From Dyadobacter sediminis (lineage in GTDB: Bacteria > Bacteroidota > Bacteroidia > Cytophagales > Spirosomataceae): 64,000 nucleotides of DNA. A program made the position numbers and the translations under genes. The stretch is taken from contig NZ_VCEI01000011.1 in assembly GCF_005860765.1 (NCBI RefSeq), positions 1,516,994 to 1,580,993 on the forward strand, written 5' to 3'. Below are positions 8,541 to 18,028 of this stretch, piece after piece; position 1 is the stretch's first letter, and each line of letters starts with the position of its first letter. Below the pieces are notes generated by a model, which had not been told where the DNA came from, made no database searches, and was given only the letters and a program-made list of their open reading frames with translations.

Positions 8541-10112
8541 CTAACTGCCTTTCGCAACAACCATTATTATATCTTCCTTGTCCACAACCACGGCACCGTC
8601 GGGCAAACCCTTCGGTTTTCTCACATATTTTTTGGGTGTATAGATCACCGGGCAAAGCGAATCGTTTTTCCGTTTGGAGTAAAAAGCGGCCAGTTCTGCG
8701 GCACGTTCGATCACCAGTTCCGGAAAATTGCGCCCGGGCTGGTTTTTAATGATAACGTGTGAACCGCTTACATCTTTTGCATGAAGCCATAAATCGTCTT
8801 TGCCCGCATAATGTTTCGTTAGCAGATCATTGTTCTTCGCATTCCGGCCAATCAGAATCGTGTAACCCAGAAATTCTTCCTTTTTGAAAAGCTCGTCCTG
8901 TGAAACCGGCGCTTTCGACTGGTTCAATCCGCATTTTTTGACATAAGCCCGCAGCTCACGCAGCGAATCCATCTTTTCAGTAACGGCAAGATGCTCCTGC
9001 AATTCTTCCAGTTCAGCCATTCTGGCTTCGATACTCTCGTTCAGTCTGGCAATTTCGATTTTTTCGTTTTTTGCTTTCCGGTAAAATATTTCAGCGTTTT
9101 TCTGTGCCGACAAATCTTTTTTGAGCTTGATCAGAATGGGTTTGTCGCGGTAAAAATCATACAGTTCTGCTTTCTCCGTCCTTTCAGGAATGGCATGCAT
9201 GTTGGCCATGATGATGTTTCCCAGCTCTTCATTTTTAACGGCACTTTCCAGTTCAGTCAGTTTGTCAAAAGTATTGCTCAGGTAATTGTTAGTCTGCTGA
9301 ATACGTTTCCGCAATCTTCGGAGCAGGTCTGATTTTTCCTTTTCAAGCCCGTCGAGCCGAACGTAAGCCATGTAAAATGCATTCAGTGCCTCGACCGGGT
9401 CGTTGTATGCTGCAATCATTTCACCCGCTTCGATCAGCGACAAAACAGGAACCAAATCTATTTTGGTCAGATAATAAGGCGGCGATTCCAGCTTTTCCAG
9501 AAGCTCAAGAATAATCTGCCATCTTTCCGCAGCGGACTGTTTTCCTTGTAGAAGTCCGGAAAGGTGTGCGTTCACCAGTTTTCCGAAAGTAGGAAAAATC
9601 GCTTCATGCCGCATGTCGTTGCGTACATATGCTTCAAAAGACTGATCAATATGCCTGTTGAGCGATTCAATCGTAATGGATTTATCAGCGGCCAGCTTAT
9701 TGTTGAAAAGCAGCGTAGCATTTCCGTCCGGATCAAAAGCAATGAGATTGGAACGGTTGCCGAAAAGCTTGAAAACAAGTTTTTGTCCATCCTGAAAACG
9801 GATCTGAATGGCTCTTTCATTTTCGAAAACAGATAAAAATTCAACTTTATTTCCGCTTAAACCGGTAAAAAGGTTCACACTGTTTTTCCGTGCGCGTTCA
9901 AATTTATCCGGAAAACTGAGGCATGCAAAATTCGATTTCAAAGTCGCTTTGATCAGGAACGGATTTGAAAGTTCCTCAGCCGCGGGCGCATCTGCAAACA
10001 CCAGAATGATTTCGTCTTTTTCCTGACTGAATGCTTCAATAAAGATTTTTCCGGCAATTCTGCGATGAAGCGCCGGAGCGAGCTGTTTTAAAAAATAATA
10101 ATTCTGGTGCAC
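8541..10112 (-). CDS. NFACT-family ribosome quality control protein (RqcH-like)
   Basis: The 523-residue protein has an NFACT-N domain, a central coiled coil at about residues 255-400, and a C-terminal NFACT-R (DUF814) domain with GKDDLWLHAKDVSGSHVIIK at about 430-450. Family members (RqcH, Rqc2, older name FbpA) bind obstructed 50S subunits and add alanine tails to stalled peptides. A -7-like TAATTTTG lies at 10136-10143 on the minus strand. The gene is 67 nt upstream of mrdA on the same strand, so read-through is possible. Confidence 0.9.
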   Translation of the reverse strand: MHQNYYFLKQLAPALHRRIAGKIFIEAFSQEKDEIILVFADAPAAEELSNPFLIKATLKSNFACLSFPDKFERARKNSVNLFTGLSGNKVEFLSVFENERAIQIRFQDGQKLVFKLFGNRSNLIAFDPDGNATLLFNNKLAADKSITIESLNRHIDQSFEAYVRNDMRHEAIFPTFGKLVNAHLSGLLQGKQSAAERWQIILELLEKLESPPYYLTKIDLVPVLSLIEAGEMIAAYNDPVEALNAFYMAYVRLDGLEKEKSDLLRRLRKRIQQTNNYLSNTFDKLTELESAVKNEELGNIIMANMHAIPERTEKAELYDFYRDKPILIKLKKDLSAQKNAEIFYRKAKNEKIEIARLNESIEARMAELEELQEHLAVTEKMDSLRELRAYVKKCGLNQSKAPVSQDELFKKEEFLGYTILIGRNAKNNDLLTKHYAGKDDLWLHAKDVSGSHVIIKNQPGRNFPELVIERAAELAAFYSKRKNDSLCPVIYTPKKYVRKPKGLPDGAVVVDKEDIIMVVAKGS

Positions 10113-10135
10113 AGTAACTTTGGTAATTTACAAGG

Positions 10136-10143
10136 CAAAATTA
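10136..10143 (-). promoter_or_regulatory. Candidate -7 box TAATTTTG of the NFACT gene
   Basis: The minus-strand TAATTTTG matches TAnnTTTG 24 nt before the start codon. No clear -33 TTTG stands at the usual distance, so this is a weak call. Confidence 0.3.
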
Positions 10144-10250
10144 GACAGAATTTATCCGGGAACCAGTTTACCGCAAACTTTGGCTTTTCACAAGGATCAG
10201 GGAACAACGGGTTTTCTTTCGTAAAAACCAATTGAAAGGCATAAACAAGA

Positions 10251-10277
10251 GAAGCTTTCCAGATTGCGGAAAGCTTC
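10251..10277 (-). terminator. Terminator of the efflux operon
   Basis: A 10-bp perfect stem (GAAGCTTTCC, 10251-10260, with 10268-10277) and 7-nt loop lie 27 nt after the MFS stop codon. On the minus strand it is followed by TCTTGTTTAT, a modest U-rich tail. Confidence 0.65.
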
Positions 10278-10303
10278 TTCATTATTACTACCTACACTAA
10301 ATT

Positions 10304-11878
10304 TTAATGCATGGCGGAAGCATCTACTTTAGCTTTGCCGCTTCGTGTCCACAACACAAACGGCACACAAATCAGGAACATAACACCCAGATACAGAAAC
10401 ACATCCATATAGGACAATACCTGAGCCTGTTTTGCAACCGTATAATCTAGTATTTTATAGCCGCTCTGAAGCGCTGCATCCGAAGTCATCCCTTTTGCCA
10501 TGAACGAATGCTGCAAGCCTTCCACACGCTGCTGAACAACGGGATTGTTCACATCCAGCTTGCTGACAAGATCATTGCGGTGCAGCATATTCTGACGTGC
10601 GATGAACGTTGTGATCACCGCCACACCGAATGAACCGCCGAGCTGGCGCATCATTCCGGTAAATGCAGCACCTTCTCCGATTTCACGTCCTTTCAATGTT
10701 GAAAGCGACAATGTTGTAATCGGAACAAACAACAATCCCAAACCAATTCCCCTGATAATAAGCATATTGAAGAAGGCATCTTTGCCCGTATCGGGCGTGA
10801 GCACCAGATATCCCCAGTAGCTGTAAATGAAGAAGAAAATCATTCCGATGGCAACCAGATACTGCTGCTTGACGCCTCTCTGTAACAATTGTCCTACAAT
10901 CGGCATCATCATCGCAGTTACAATAGCCGCCGGCACCATCAGCATCCCGGATTGTGTAGCCGTCCAGCCAAGCGTAGCCTGTGTATACAACGGAATGATG
11001 AAAGTGGAGCCGTATAACCCGAAACCCAGGATAAATGACAACACCGTTCCCACACGCAGGTTTCCGTTGGACAAAACACGAAGGTTCACAATCGGGCTTT
11101 TGTAAGTCAGCTCTCTCCAGATGAAAAAGAAGAATCCGAAAACGGTCGTTACTGTGAGGAGTGTAATGATTTCGTCGTTAAACCAGTCTTCTTCCTGTCC
11201 TTTTTCAAGCACATATTGCAGCGATCCGACTGCAATGGCCAGCAGGGCAATACCGATGTAATCAATTTCATTACTTGCCTTTTTCTCCGCGTACTTCGGA
11301 CTTCTTACAAACTGAAGCGTAAGCATGGCAGCAATGACACCCAGCGGAATATTAATATAAAAAATGTACGGCCAGCTGTAATTATCCACAATATAGCCTC
11401 CAAGCGGCGGTCCCAGTGTCGGACCCACGATGACGCCGAGTCCGTAAATGGCCTGCGCAATTCCTCTTTTTTCAGGCGGATAACTTTCCGTGATCAGCGT
11501 TTGGGCGGTTACAAGCAAGGCACCGCCGCCAAATCCCTGAATGAGCCTGAAAAATACCAGTTCCCAGATATTATCCGCATTTCCGCATAAAAATGAAGAA
11601 ACGGTGAAAATGATAATGGATGCAGCAAAATAATTTCTACGGCCAAACTGCTGTGAAAGCCAGCTGGTCATCGGCACAATGATCACGTTACCAATGGCAT
11701 AAGCCGTAATCACCCAGCTTACTTCGGACAAAGTACCGCCAAGGTTTCCGCGCATATCGTTGAGCGCCACATTGACAATCGTTGTATCCACAATTTCCAG
11801 CAATGCGCACAGCACGGCTGTTATCGTAATGATAACACGCCGGAAGCCGTACTCAACCAATGATTCCTGTAATTCCAT
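10304..11878 (-). CDS. DHA2-family MFS drug exporter (EmrB/QacA type)
   Basis: The 524-residue protein has about 14 membrane helices. DTTIVNVALNDM lies in TM1 and the antiporter motif GLGVIVGPTLGPPLGGYI in TM5, both typical of the 14-TM DHA2 family. With the adjacent HlyD adaptor and TolC-like channel it should form a tripartite pump spanning both membranes. It is the last gene of the tetR-tolC-hlyD-MFS operon, 33 nt after the adaptor gene. Substrates cannot be read from sequence. Confidence 0.93.
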   Translation of the reverse strand: MELQESLVEYGFRRVIITITAVLCALLEIVDTTIVNVALNDMRGNLGGTLSEVSWVITAYAIGNVIIVPMTSWLSQQFGRRNYFAASIIIFTVSSFLCGNADNIWELVFFRLIQGFGGGALLVTAQTLITESYPPEKRGIAQAIYGLGVIVGPTLGPPLGGYIVDNYSWPYIFYINIPLGVIAAMLTLQFVRSPKYAEKKASNEIDYIGIALLAIAVGSLQYVLEKGQEEDWFNDEIITLLTVTTVFGFFFFIWRELTYKSPIVNLRVLSNGNLRVGTVLSFILGFGLYGSTFIIPLYTQATLGWTATQSGMLMVPAAIVTAMMMPIVGQLLQRGVKQQYLVAIGMIFFFIYSYWGYLVLTPDTGKDAFFNMLIIRGIGLGLLFVPITTLSLSTLKGREIGEGAAFTGMMRQLGGSFGVAVITTFIARQNMLHRNDLVSKLDVNNPVVQQRVEGLQHSFMAKGMTSDAALQSGYKILDYTVAKQAQVLSYMDVFLYLGVMFLICVPFVLWTRSGKAKVDASAMH

Positions 11879-11911
11879 TTATATTCGGTTTAGAATCAAC
11901 AATTCGGATTC

Positions 11912-13024
11912 CTAGTCCAACTCAACATCAACAAACACGTTCATACCCGGGCGTAACTGTGCAATACGTGCATCGTTCGCATTGGTAAATTCTATTCTGA
12001 CCGGCAGCCTTTGTACGACTTTCACAAAGTTTCCGCTCGCATTATCCGGAGGCAGCAATGCAAACCTTGCACCGGTCGCCGGTGAAAACGAAGCCACTTT
12101 CGCTTCAAACTCATGATCGGGATAAGCATCCACATGCACAAGTACATGCTGGCCCAGTTTCATTCTGGTTAGCTGCGTTTCCTTGAAATTGGCAACCACC
12201 CACGGTTCGGTGGTGGAGATAATGCTGAAAAGCGATTGTCCGGCCTGCAGATATTGTCCCACCTGCGCATTTACTTTTGAAACACGGCCGTCCGTCGGTG
12301 CAGTAATGACCGTATAGGAAAGGTTCAGTTCGGCATTGGCGATATCAGCCTGATGTGCCTTGATATTGGCATTGGCCACACGGCTCTGTACGGAAGTAGC
12401 CCGCGTTTGCTGTCCGGCTGCTTTTGCCTGACGTTCGGCTGCGTTTCTTTGTGCAACAAGCACTTCCAGCTGACGTTCGGCAGTTTGTTTTGCTGCGGAT
12501 GCCTGTTCAAATTCCTGTTGTGTGATGGAGTGGTCTTTAATCAGGTTTTCATACCTTGCAAAATCCTGCGTGGCGCGCCAAACATTTACTTTGGCAGCTT
12601 CAATCTGTGCTTCAACAACTGAAATGTTTGCTTCGTATGTAATGCCGCTCGCCTGGGATGCCGTAGTGGTCGCATTGGCAAAACCCAGATTGCCCTGCGA
12701 ACTGGACAATGCTGCCCGTGCCTGTTCCAGCTTGATCAGCTGATCTCTTTTATCAAGTACGATCAGCGTATCGCCTTTTTTGACCGACTGATTGTCTTTA
12801 ACCCTGATCTCTGTAACGTATCCTGAAATTCTCGGAATGACCGGACTGATGTTCGCATCGACCTGCGCATCATCGGTTTCTTCATGATGCAGGCCATGAT
12901 TGTATTTGGTATAGCCCCAGGTTCCTCCTACGGTAACCAGTAAAGCAAGAATAATAATGAAGCGGTAGCTTTTCTTTTTAGGTGCAGCTTCTTCGGCTTC
13001 TATTGTACTGTGATTGGTTTCCAT
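11912..13024 (-). CDS. HlyD/EmrA-family membrane fusion protein
   Basis: The 370-residue protein has an N-terminal membrane helix (about 20-38), then HHEETDDAQVDANISPVIPRI, the EmrA-type start of the barrel and lipoyl region. A coiled-coil hairpin at about 90-220 and a second lipoyl half (APTDGRVSKVNAQVGQYL) follow. It would link the MFS exporter to the TolC-like channel across the periplasm. It lies 61 nt downstream of the tolC-like gene. Confidence 0.93.
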   Translation of the reverse strand: METNHSTIEAEEAAPKKKSYRFIIILALLVTVGGTWGYTKYNHGLHHEETDDAQVDANISPVIPRISGYVTEIRVKDNQSVKKGDTLIVLDKRDQLIKLEQARAALSSSQGNLGFANATTTASQASGITYEANISVVEAQIEAAKVNVWRATQDFARYENLIKDHSITQQEFEQASAAKQTAERQLEVLVAQRNAAERQAKAAGQQTRATSVQSRVANANIKAHQADIANAELNLSYTVITAPTDGRVSKVNAQVGQYLQAGQSLFSIISTTEPWVVANFKETQLTRMKLGQHVLVHVDAYPDHEFEAKVASFSPATGARFALLPPDNASGNFVKVVQRLPVRIEFTNANDARIAQLRPGMNVFVDVELD

Positions 13025-13085
13025 AATATTGTAATAGTTGATTTTGAACGAGTGTACGGGTGGAATTAAAAACCGGATTTTATTT

Positions 13086-14429
13086 TCAGTTAATTACGCC
13101 TGCTGTTTGTTCCAGCTTCTTGTATGCTACAACGGCATCCGCTTTTGCAGCTTCATAATTTATCCTCGACTGAACCTGCGCCACATCGGCATCCAGCAAT
13201 TCGGTCGTGTTCACAAGGCTATTGTCAAATTTGTTTTTGGTGATCCGGTAATTCTCATTGGCCTGCTCCACCGCTTTCGCATAAACATCAATTTTTCTTT
13301 TGCTCAAAACATAGTTGTAATAAGCCGTATTGACTTCCAGATGGATTCGGTCCATCAGTATCTCTTCATTTGTTTTCAGCTGATAAACCTGCGTTTTGGC
13401 CTGGGCTATTTTCGCACCGGATTTCCAGAATGAACCAATATCATAACGCAGCCCGATTCCGGCATTCATGGCATTCGGGATGACGGCGACGCCGGGAATA
13501 TTCAGGGCCACATATCCGGCAGTAAGCGCCAGGCTCGGATAAAAATCTGCTTTTGCCACTTTAATATTGGATTCCGCAGCTTTCCGGCGGATTCCGTTGG
13601 CAGCCATGTCTTTTCTGTGCGTCAAAGCAGTTTGTTCCCATTCATTTACATTGCCTTCTTCTTTCAGCATGGCAAAACTAGCCGAATCTGCCGCGAGCAC
13701 TGTATTTTCAGGAAGTCCGAGCAGCAGGTCCATGTTAATAGTTGTTACTTTCAGGTCATTTTCAGCATCCAGCAGGGCAAGCTGTACGTTGGATTCCTGC
13801 AATTGTGCTTTCATCAGGTCGTTACGGGCAAGCAATCCGTTTTTCTCACGGTTAGTAAATTCCTGTACACGCTCGCGTTCGCGCAGCAGGTTCTCGGCAA
13901 CAAGGTCAAGTGATTTTTTTGCCTTGTACAGATTGCTGTATGCCGCAACTGTATTTTGAATCACAGCTTCCCGGTCACTTTCTGCATCCAGCTTTGCAGC
14001 CTGTTCCAGATACCGCGCCGATTCCAGACCGTATTTGAAACGAAAACCGGAAAAGATCGGCAGAGATGCGCTTGCCATTCCGTACATGGCCTGATGCACC
14101 TGTAAAGAACTGGCTTCGGTCGTAGTGGTGTCCGATCCGCTGGATGTTCTGATCTTTAAATTGATATTTGGCGTGTTCAGTCGTAAATACGAACCAGAGA
14201 CACTCAGGCTCGGCAACTGATTTTCACGGATTTCCCGGATATTGTATCCTGCAATATCAACATTGGTCTGGCTAAGTTTAAGCTGTTTACTGTTCTGCAG
14301 ACTCAGCTGAATTGCTTCTTCCAGCGTGAGCGTACGCGCAGTCTGGCCAAATGAATGAGCGGCTGCGACAATCCAAATGATTCCGGTTGTCACAGAAACC
14401 ATTTTTCTAATTCTGGATGTGGTGTTCAT
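13086..14429 (-). CDS. TolC-family outer membrane efflux channel
   Basis: The 447-residue protein has a signal peptide (about 1-29, ending SFGQ), then LTLEEAIQLSLQNSKQLKLS, the usual first helix of TolC-family proteins. Two repeated helix-strand halves follow (for example LARNDLMKAQLQESNVQLALLDAENDL and the matching LVNTTELLDADVAQVQSRINYE). It is the outer membrane duct of the efflux system. Its start overlaps the end of the tetR gene by 23 nt, so expression is tied to the regulator. Confidence 0.93.
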   Translation of the reverse strand: MNTTSRIRKMVSVTTGIIWIVAAAHSFGQTARTLTLEEAIQLSLQNSKQLKLSQTNVDIAGYNIREIRENQLPSLSVSGSYLRLNTPNINLKIRTSSGSDTTTTEASSLQVHQAMYGMASASLPIFSGFRFKYGLESARYLEQAAKLDAESDREAVIQNTVAAYSNLYKAKKSLDLVAENLLRERERVQEFTNREKNGLLARNDLMKAQLQESNVQLALLDAENDLKVTTINMDLLLGLPENTVLAADSASFAMLKEEGNVNEWEQTALTHRKDMAANGIRRKAAESNIKVAKADFYPSLALTAGYVALNIPGVAVIPNAMNAGIGLRYDIGSFWKSGAKIAQAKTQVYQLKTNEEILMDRIHLEVNTAYYNYVLSKRKIDVYAKAVEQANENYRITKNKFDNSLVNTTELLDADVAQVQSRINYEAAKADAVVAYKKLEQTAGVIN

Positions 14430-15051
14430 TAGTCACGGTTAATTTAAATAAACTTTTAAGATGCTGGCTTAATTGATTTTTCAGATATTTCTGGAATTCC
14501 GCCTCGTCCATATCTTCCAGTTTATGAAGTTTCTTGTAAAAACGCTGGGTGGCGATTGCCTGAATGATGGTACCATATAAAGTCGTGGTCATCAGACTCA
14601 TATCAATATTGCTGCGAAAATCTCCGGAGGCCTGCCCTTCCGAAATGATTTTCTGCATAATTTCCATGTTGCGGAATTTCAGGTTCATGATATGCTCGGC
14701 GATAACCGGCGTCCTTTCGGTTGAAAGCTGCTCGCGCATCATGATATTATGGAAAGACTGGTTTCCCATTAGCCTTTCTATGACACTGTCTATCAAAATA
14801 TTGATTTTTTGAATCGGCGTTACGTCCTCGGCTGCAAGGATATTTTCCAGACGCGAGCGGGACTCCACCGTACGTAGTTTGAAAAGTGCCTCGATCAGCT
14901 TTTCCTTGGAACCGAAGTAGTATGAAATCATCGATACATTCACGTCCGCTTCCTGTGCAATATCCCTTACCGAAGTACCCGCAAAGCCTTTTCGGGCAAA
15001 CAGTCGTTCGGCAACATCTATAATCTGTAATTGTTTTGCGTTGTAATCCAT
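14407..15051 (-). CDS. TetR/AcrR-family repressor of the efflux operon
   Basis: The 214-residue protein has an N-terminal helix-turn-helix (FARKGFAGTSVRDIAQEADV then SMISYYFGSKEKLIEALF, residues 16-56) and an all-helical ligand-binding domain. It is the first gene of the efflux operon, so it is probably autoregulatory. A near-perfect inverted repeat of about 49 bp overlaps its own promoter. Ligand binding would release repression and induce the pump; this is inferred from family behaviour. Confidence 0.93.
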   Translation of the reverse strand: MDYNAKQLQIIDVAERLFARKGFAGTSVRDIAQEADVNVSMISYYFGSKEKLIEALFKLRTVESRSRLENILAAEDVTPIQKINILIDSVIERLMGNQSFHNIMMREQLSTERTPVIAEHIMNLKFRNMEIMQKIISEGQASGDFRSNIDMSLMTTTLYGTIIQAIATQRFYKKLHKLEDMDEAEFQKYLKNQLSQHLKSLFKLTVTNEHHIQN

Positions 15052-15099
15052 TTAATGAAGTCGTTCGCTTAATTCCGCATTCCCTGTTAAATGATGTTA

Positions 15100-15131
15100 C
15101 AAAGATAATACTTGCATACAGCTTAATCAAA
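15100..15131 (-). promoter_or_regulatory. Promoter of the tetR efflux operon
   Basis: On the minus strand, TTTG (15128-15131), a 20-nt spacer and TATCTTTG (15100-15107) match the Bacteroidota consensus exactly. The start codon is 48 nt downstream of the -7 box. The -33 element lies inside the right arm of the operator palindrome, so repressor binding would block sigma factor access. Confidence 0.7.
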
Positions 15132-15169
15132 CGTTTGTTTGACATTTTTAAACAAACGTTTAATTAAGC
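15121..15169. promoter_or_regulatory. TetR operator, large inverted repeat
   Basis: Positions 15121-15140 and 15150-15169 are 20-nt inverted arms that match at 19 positions, with 9 nt between. Each arm contains the small palindrome AAACGTTT. It overlaps the -33 element of the tetR promoter, the expected place for a TetR repressor site. Confidence 0.75.
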
Positions 15170-15244
15170 TAAAACAATCTTAAATTATTACCATTAAAAT
15201 TTTTTTAATGTTGGTTTTGGAGGACTGAATGGCGGAGAAAAGCG

Positions 15245-15838
15245 TTACTTAATTCTACCCGGGTTTTCACTTACAAAAGCGCTCCAGCCTCCTTTTTTAG
15301 ACTTTCCGGAAGCACCTGAAGTGCTGGATGCGGGCGAATTGGCATGGTACTGATGACAGATTGCAATGGCGATTCCGTCCGTTGCATCCATAAATTCACG
15401 GCTCAGTTCCATTGCAAGGATTTTTTCAAGCATATAGGCAACCTGTTCCTTGGAAGCACTGCCGCTGCCCGTTACCGATTGTTTTACTTTTCGTGGCGAA
15501 TATTCCACGATGGGTATGTCCCGTGCCAGTGCAGCAGCCATGGCAACGCCCTGCGCACGGCCGAGTTTGAGCATGGATTGCGGGTTTTTGCCATAAAAAG
15601 GATCTTCTATGGCCATTTCGTCAGGAAGGTAATCTTCAATCAGCTGGGTGATGCGTTCAAAGATTTTCTTCAACTTCAACTCATGCGTAGTATATTTGCT
15701 CAGATGAATGACACCGTACTGAACAAGGGTAATTTGCTGCCCTTTTACCGAAATTACGCCATAACCCATCACCTGCGTGCCGGGATCAACTCCAATAATC
15801 ACCTTTTCGGTAGCTTCGGTCTGCTGCATTTTTATCAT
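15245..15838 (-). CDS. ruvC: Holliday junction endonuclease RuvC
   Basis: The 197-residue protein has the RNase H-like acidic residues of RuvC: Asp in IIGVDPGTQVMGYG, Glu in MAIEDPFYGKNPQSMLKLGRAQG and Asp in DATDGIAIAICH. It cuts Holliday junctions with RuvAB. The C-terminal tail (from about 172) is a Ser/Gly/Lys-rich extension. The start may be the third in-frame codon after MIK (15829), because the 15838 start overlaps the start codon of the divergent neighbour. Confidence 0.95.
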   Translation of the reverse strand: MIKMQQTEATEKVIIGVDPGTQVMGYGVISVKGQQITLVQYGVIHLSKYTTHELKLKKIFERITQLIEDYLPDEMAIEDPFYGKNPQSMLKLGRAQGVAMAAALARDIPIVEYSPRKVKQSVTGSGSASKEQVAYMLEKILAMELSREFMDATDGIAIAICHQYHANSPASSTSGASGKSKKGGWSAFVSENPGRIK

Positions 15839-16850
15839 GGTGCAAGATAAGGAACTCTCCGGTCCAAAAGAAAAAAGAAACGTCAGGAACCTGCTGATGG
15901 CAGGAAAACTGCTGGTTACACTTCTAATAATCAGTTATATATACAAAACCTTCCTGAATGAACAAAAAGGCATTGGCGACGTAAGTATTGTATTTGCACA
16001 GCTGCTGACTGCTGATCATTTGCCGCTGCTTTCTCTGATGCTTTTTCTCGTACCGGTAAACTGGGCGCTTGAAAGCCTGAAATGGCAGCGGCTCGCCGGA
16101 AAAGTGGTTCCGGTTACTTTCAGGGATGCATTCCGCGGAACGCTCACGGGACTGGCCATCGGCGTTGCTGCACCGGCTCAGCTTGGCGACACCATCGGCC
16201 GGGTTGCCGCCCTGAAATCGGACCGGCGTCTGGAAGCTGTTGGCGCTGCTTTGGTTTCGAACGGGATCCAGTTTTATGTTTCTGCGGCGGCAGGTGCGGC
16301 GGGCTGGTTTTATCTGCATGAAAATCTGTCTCTTTCGGCATGGAGCAAGCAAGTTCTGCATGCATTGCTGATTACAGTCCTTTTTTCCGGAATAATCGTT
16401 GTCTGGCTCAGAAAACCGCTTACAAACCGGAATCCTGAAAAAGCATTTTTCAGAAAAATACATGGCTATATCCGGATCATCGGCAATTACACAGCCGGCG
16501 AACTGCTGATCTCGCTGTTCTACGGAATCCTTCGCTATCTGGTTTTTATCAGCCAGTTTGTAATGGCACTGCTCCTTTTCAGATTTCCCGTTTCTGTACT
16601 GGAACTTGCGGCATGCGTGTCGCTGATTTTTCTTGCCAAAACCCTGATTCCGGCTGTTAATGTACTTGGTGATCTCGGACTCAGGGAATTTACGGCATTG
16701 GTTGTATTTCAACACTATCAGCTTCCTGCCGAGCAAATTATTGCAGCCACTTTTCTGATCTGGATGATTAATGTGCTGGGCCCTATTCTGATCGGGATTT
16801 TCCTGATCTGGAAATACAAATGGAGAAATGCCGGAAATCTGAAATTGTAA
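15837..16850 (+). CDS. UPF0104 / LPG synthase-TM family membrane protein (flippase-like)
   Basis: The 337-residue protein has about eight membrane helices. Hallmarks are NWALESLKWQRL, FRDAFRGTLTGLAIGVAAPAQLGD and LIPAVNVLGDLGLREF, typical of the PF03706 family (the membrane part of MprF and AglD). These proteins are thought to move or modify lipid-linked molecules. The gene runs 12 nt before a GT2 gene, suggesting a shared glycolipid pathway. ATG 15837 overlaps the ruvC start; ATG 15897 is an alternative. Confidence 0.85.
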   Translation: MVQDKELSGPKEKRNVRNLLMAGKLLVTLLIISYIYKTFLNEQKGIGDVSIVFAQLLTADHLPLLSLMLFLVPVNWALESLKWQRLAGKVVPVTFRDAFRGTLTGLAIGVAAPAQLGDTIGRVAALKSDRRLEAVGAALVSNGIQFYVSAAAGAAGWFYLHENLSLSAWSKQVLHALLITVLFSGIIVVWLRKPLTNRNPEKAFFRKIHGYIRIIGNYTAGELLISLFYGILRYLVFISQFVMALLLFRFPVSVLELAACVSLIFLAKTLIPAVNVLGDLGLREFTALVVFQHYQLPAEQIIAATFLIWMINVLGPILIGIFLIWKYKWRNAGNLKL

Positions 16851-16862
16851 CCAAACCAACGG

Positions 16863-18011
16863 ATGACAGAACATTATATATTACCGTGGCTTGTTCCGTT
16901 ACTTTGGACGGTTATCCTGAGCTATGCGGTGTTCACTTTCCTGTTAACTTTTTTCTGGGCCAGAATCAAAAAGCTGCCTTCCGGCATAAACAGTTCGGAC
17001 TTCGTTTCAGTCATTATTCCGGTCAGAAACGAAGAGGAAAACATTGCTGCATTGCTGAACGATCTTGAAAATCAAAGCTTCCCGTTTTCACAATTTGAAG
17101 TGCTGGTCATGGACGACAGCTCTACGGATCGGACTGCTGCACTCGTCGATGAAATCGCAAATCGTTCGCGTTGCAATATCAGACTCATTTCACTGCCCAA
17201 TACGCCCACGACTTCCCCGAAAAAAAGGGCAATTGAAACGGCCATTGTTCATGCAAAAGGAAACCTGATCGTTACAACTGACGGCGACTGCCGGACCGGA
17301 ACACACTGGCTGCGCACCATTGCAGACTGTCACGCGGCAACAGGCGCAAAGCTGATCAGTTCGCCAGTTACATTTTCTCAGCCCCGATCACTGGCTGATC
17401 ATTTGCAAACGGTTGAATTTGCCAGCCTCATCGGAAGCGGGGCAAGCGCTATTTCTGCCGGGCATCCTTCTTTATGCAACGGTGCCAATCTGGCTTACGA
17501 AAAAGATGCGTTTAATCAGGTCAGTGGTTTTGATGGCGTAAGACATATTGCTTCGGGTGACGACGAATTCCTGATGCACAAAATGGCAGCTGCTTTTCCG
17601 GGAAGCATCCGTTTCCTGAAAGATTCCAGTACTGTTGTTTACACAAGACCACATAGCTCATGGACCGGCTTTTTTCGTCAGCGTAAAAGATGGGCAAGCA
17701 AGTGGAAACATTATCAAAGCCGTACGCCGCTGGTGCTGGCACTTTACATTTTCATGTGTAACTTTTCTTTGCTGACGGGTATTGCACTGAACATATCCGG
17801 TTTGATTGATCTTCGGACATTTCTGATGCTTGCAGCCGTAAAATGTATTCCGGAATGGCTGTTTCTTGGCATGATACTGAACTTTCTGCGAAGGCCAAAA
17901 TCCATTTTGTACATCCCCGTTACACAACTTGTCTATCCTTTTTACGTCTGCTTTTTCGGGCTTGTTGCCCAAAAACCCGAATATGAATGGAAAGGACGCA
18001 AACTTGTCTGA
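16863..18011 (+). CDS. Membrane-bound glycosyltransferase family 2
   Basis: The 382-residue protein has an N-terminal membrane helix (about 10-32) and a GT2 domain with SVIIPVRNEEENIAALL, VLVMDDSSTDRT, the metal-binding TTDGDC and SGDDEFLM. It also has a processive-type RQRKRW motif at about 275 and further C-terminal membrane helices. It resembles transferases that move sugars to lipid or polysaccharide acceptors at the inner membrane. It is 12 nt downstream of the UPF0104 gene, probably in one operon. It converges on the XRE-S24 gene. Confidence 0.88.
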   Translation: MTEHYILPWLVPLLWTVILSYAVFTFLLTFFWARIKKLPSGINSSDFVSVIIPVRNEEENIAALLNDLENQSFPFSQFEVLVMDDSSTDRTAALVDEIANRSRCNIRLISLPNTPTTSPKKRAIETAIVHAKGNLIVTTDGDCRTGTHWLRTIADCHAATGAKLISSPVTFSQPRSLADHLQTVEFASLIGSGASAISAGHPSLCNGANLAYEKDAFNQVSGFDGVRHIASGDDEFLMHKMAAAFPGSIRFLKDSSTVVYTRPHSSWTGFFRQRKRWASKWKHYQSRTPLVLALYIFMCNFSLLTGIALNISGLIDLRTFLMLAAVKCIPEWLFLGMILNFLRRPKSILYIPVTQLVYPFYVCFFGLVAQKPEYEWKGRKLV

Positions 18012-18028
18012 TCCGAATGGTTTCCAGA

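Noticed and set aside
15924..16874. 316-residue open frame on the minus strand
   Set aside because: It is a shadow of the UPF0104 membrane protein gene; its product is rich in Arg, Gln and His and resembles no protein family.
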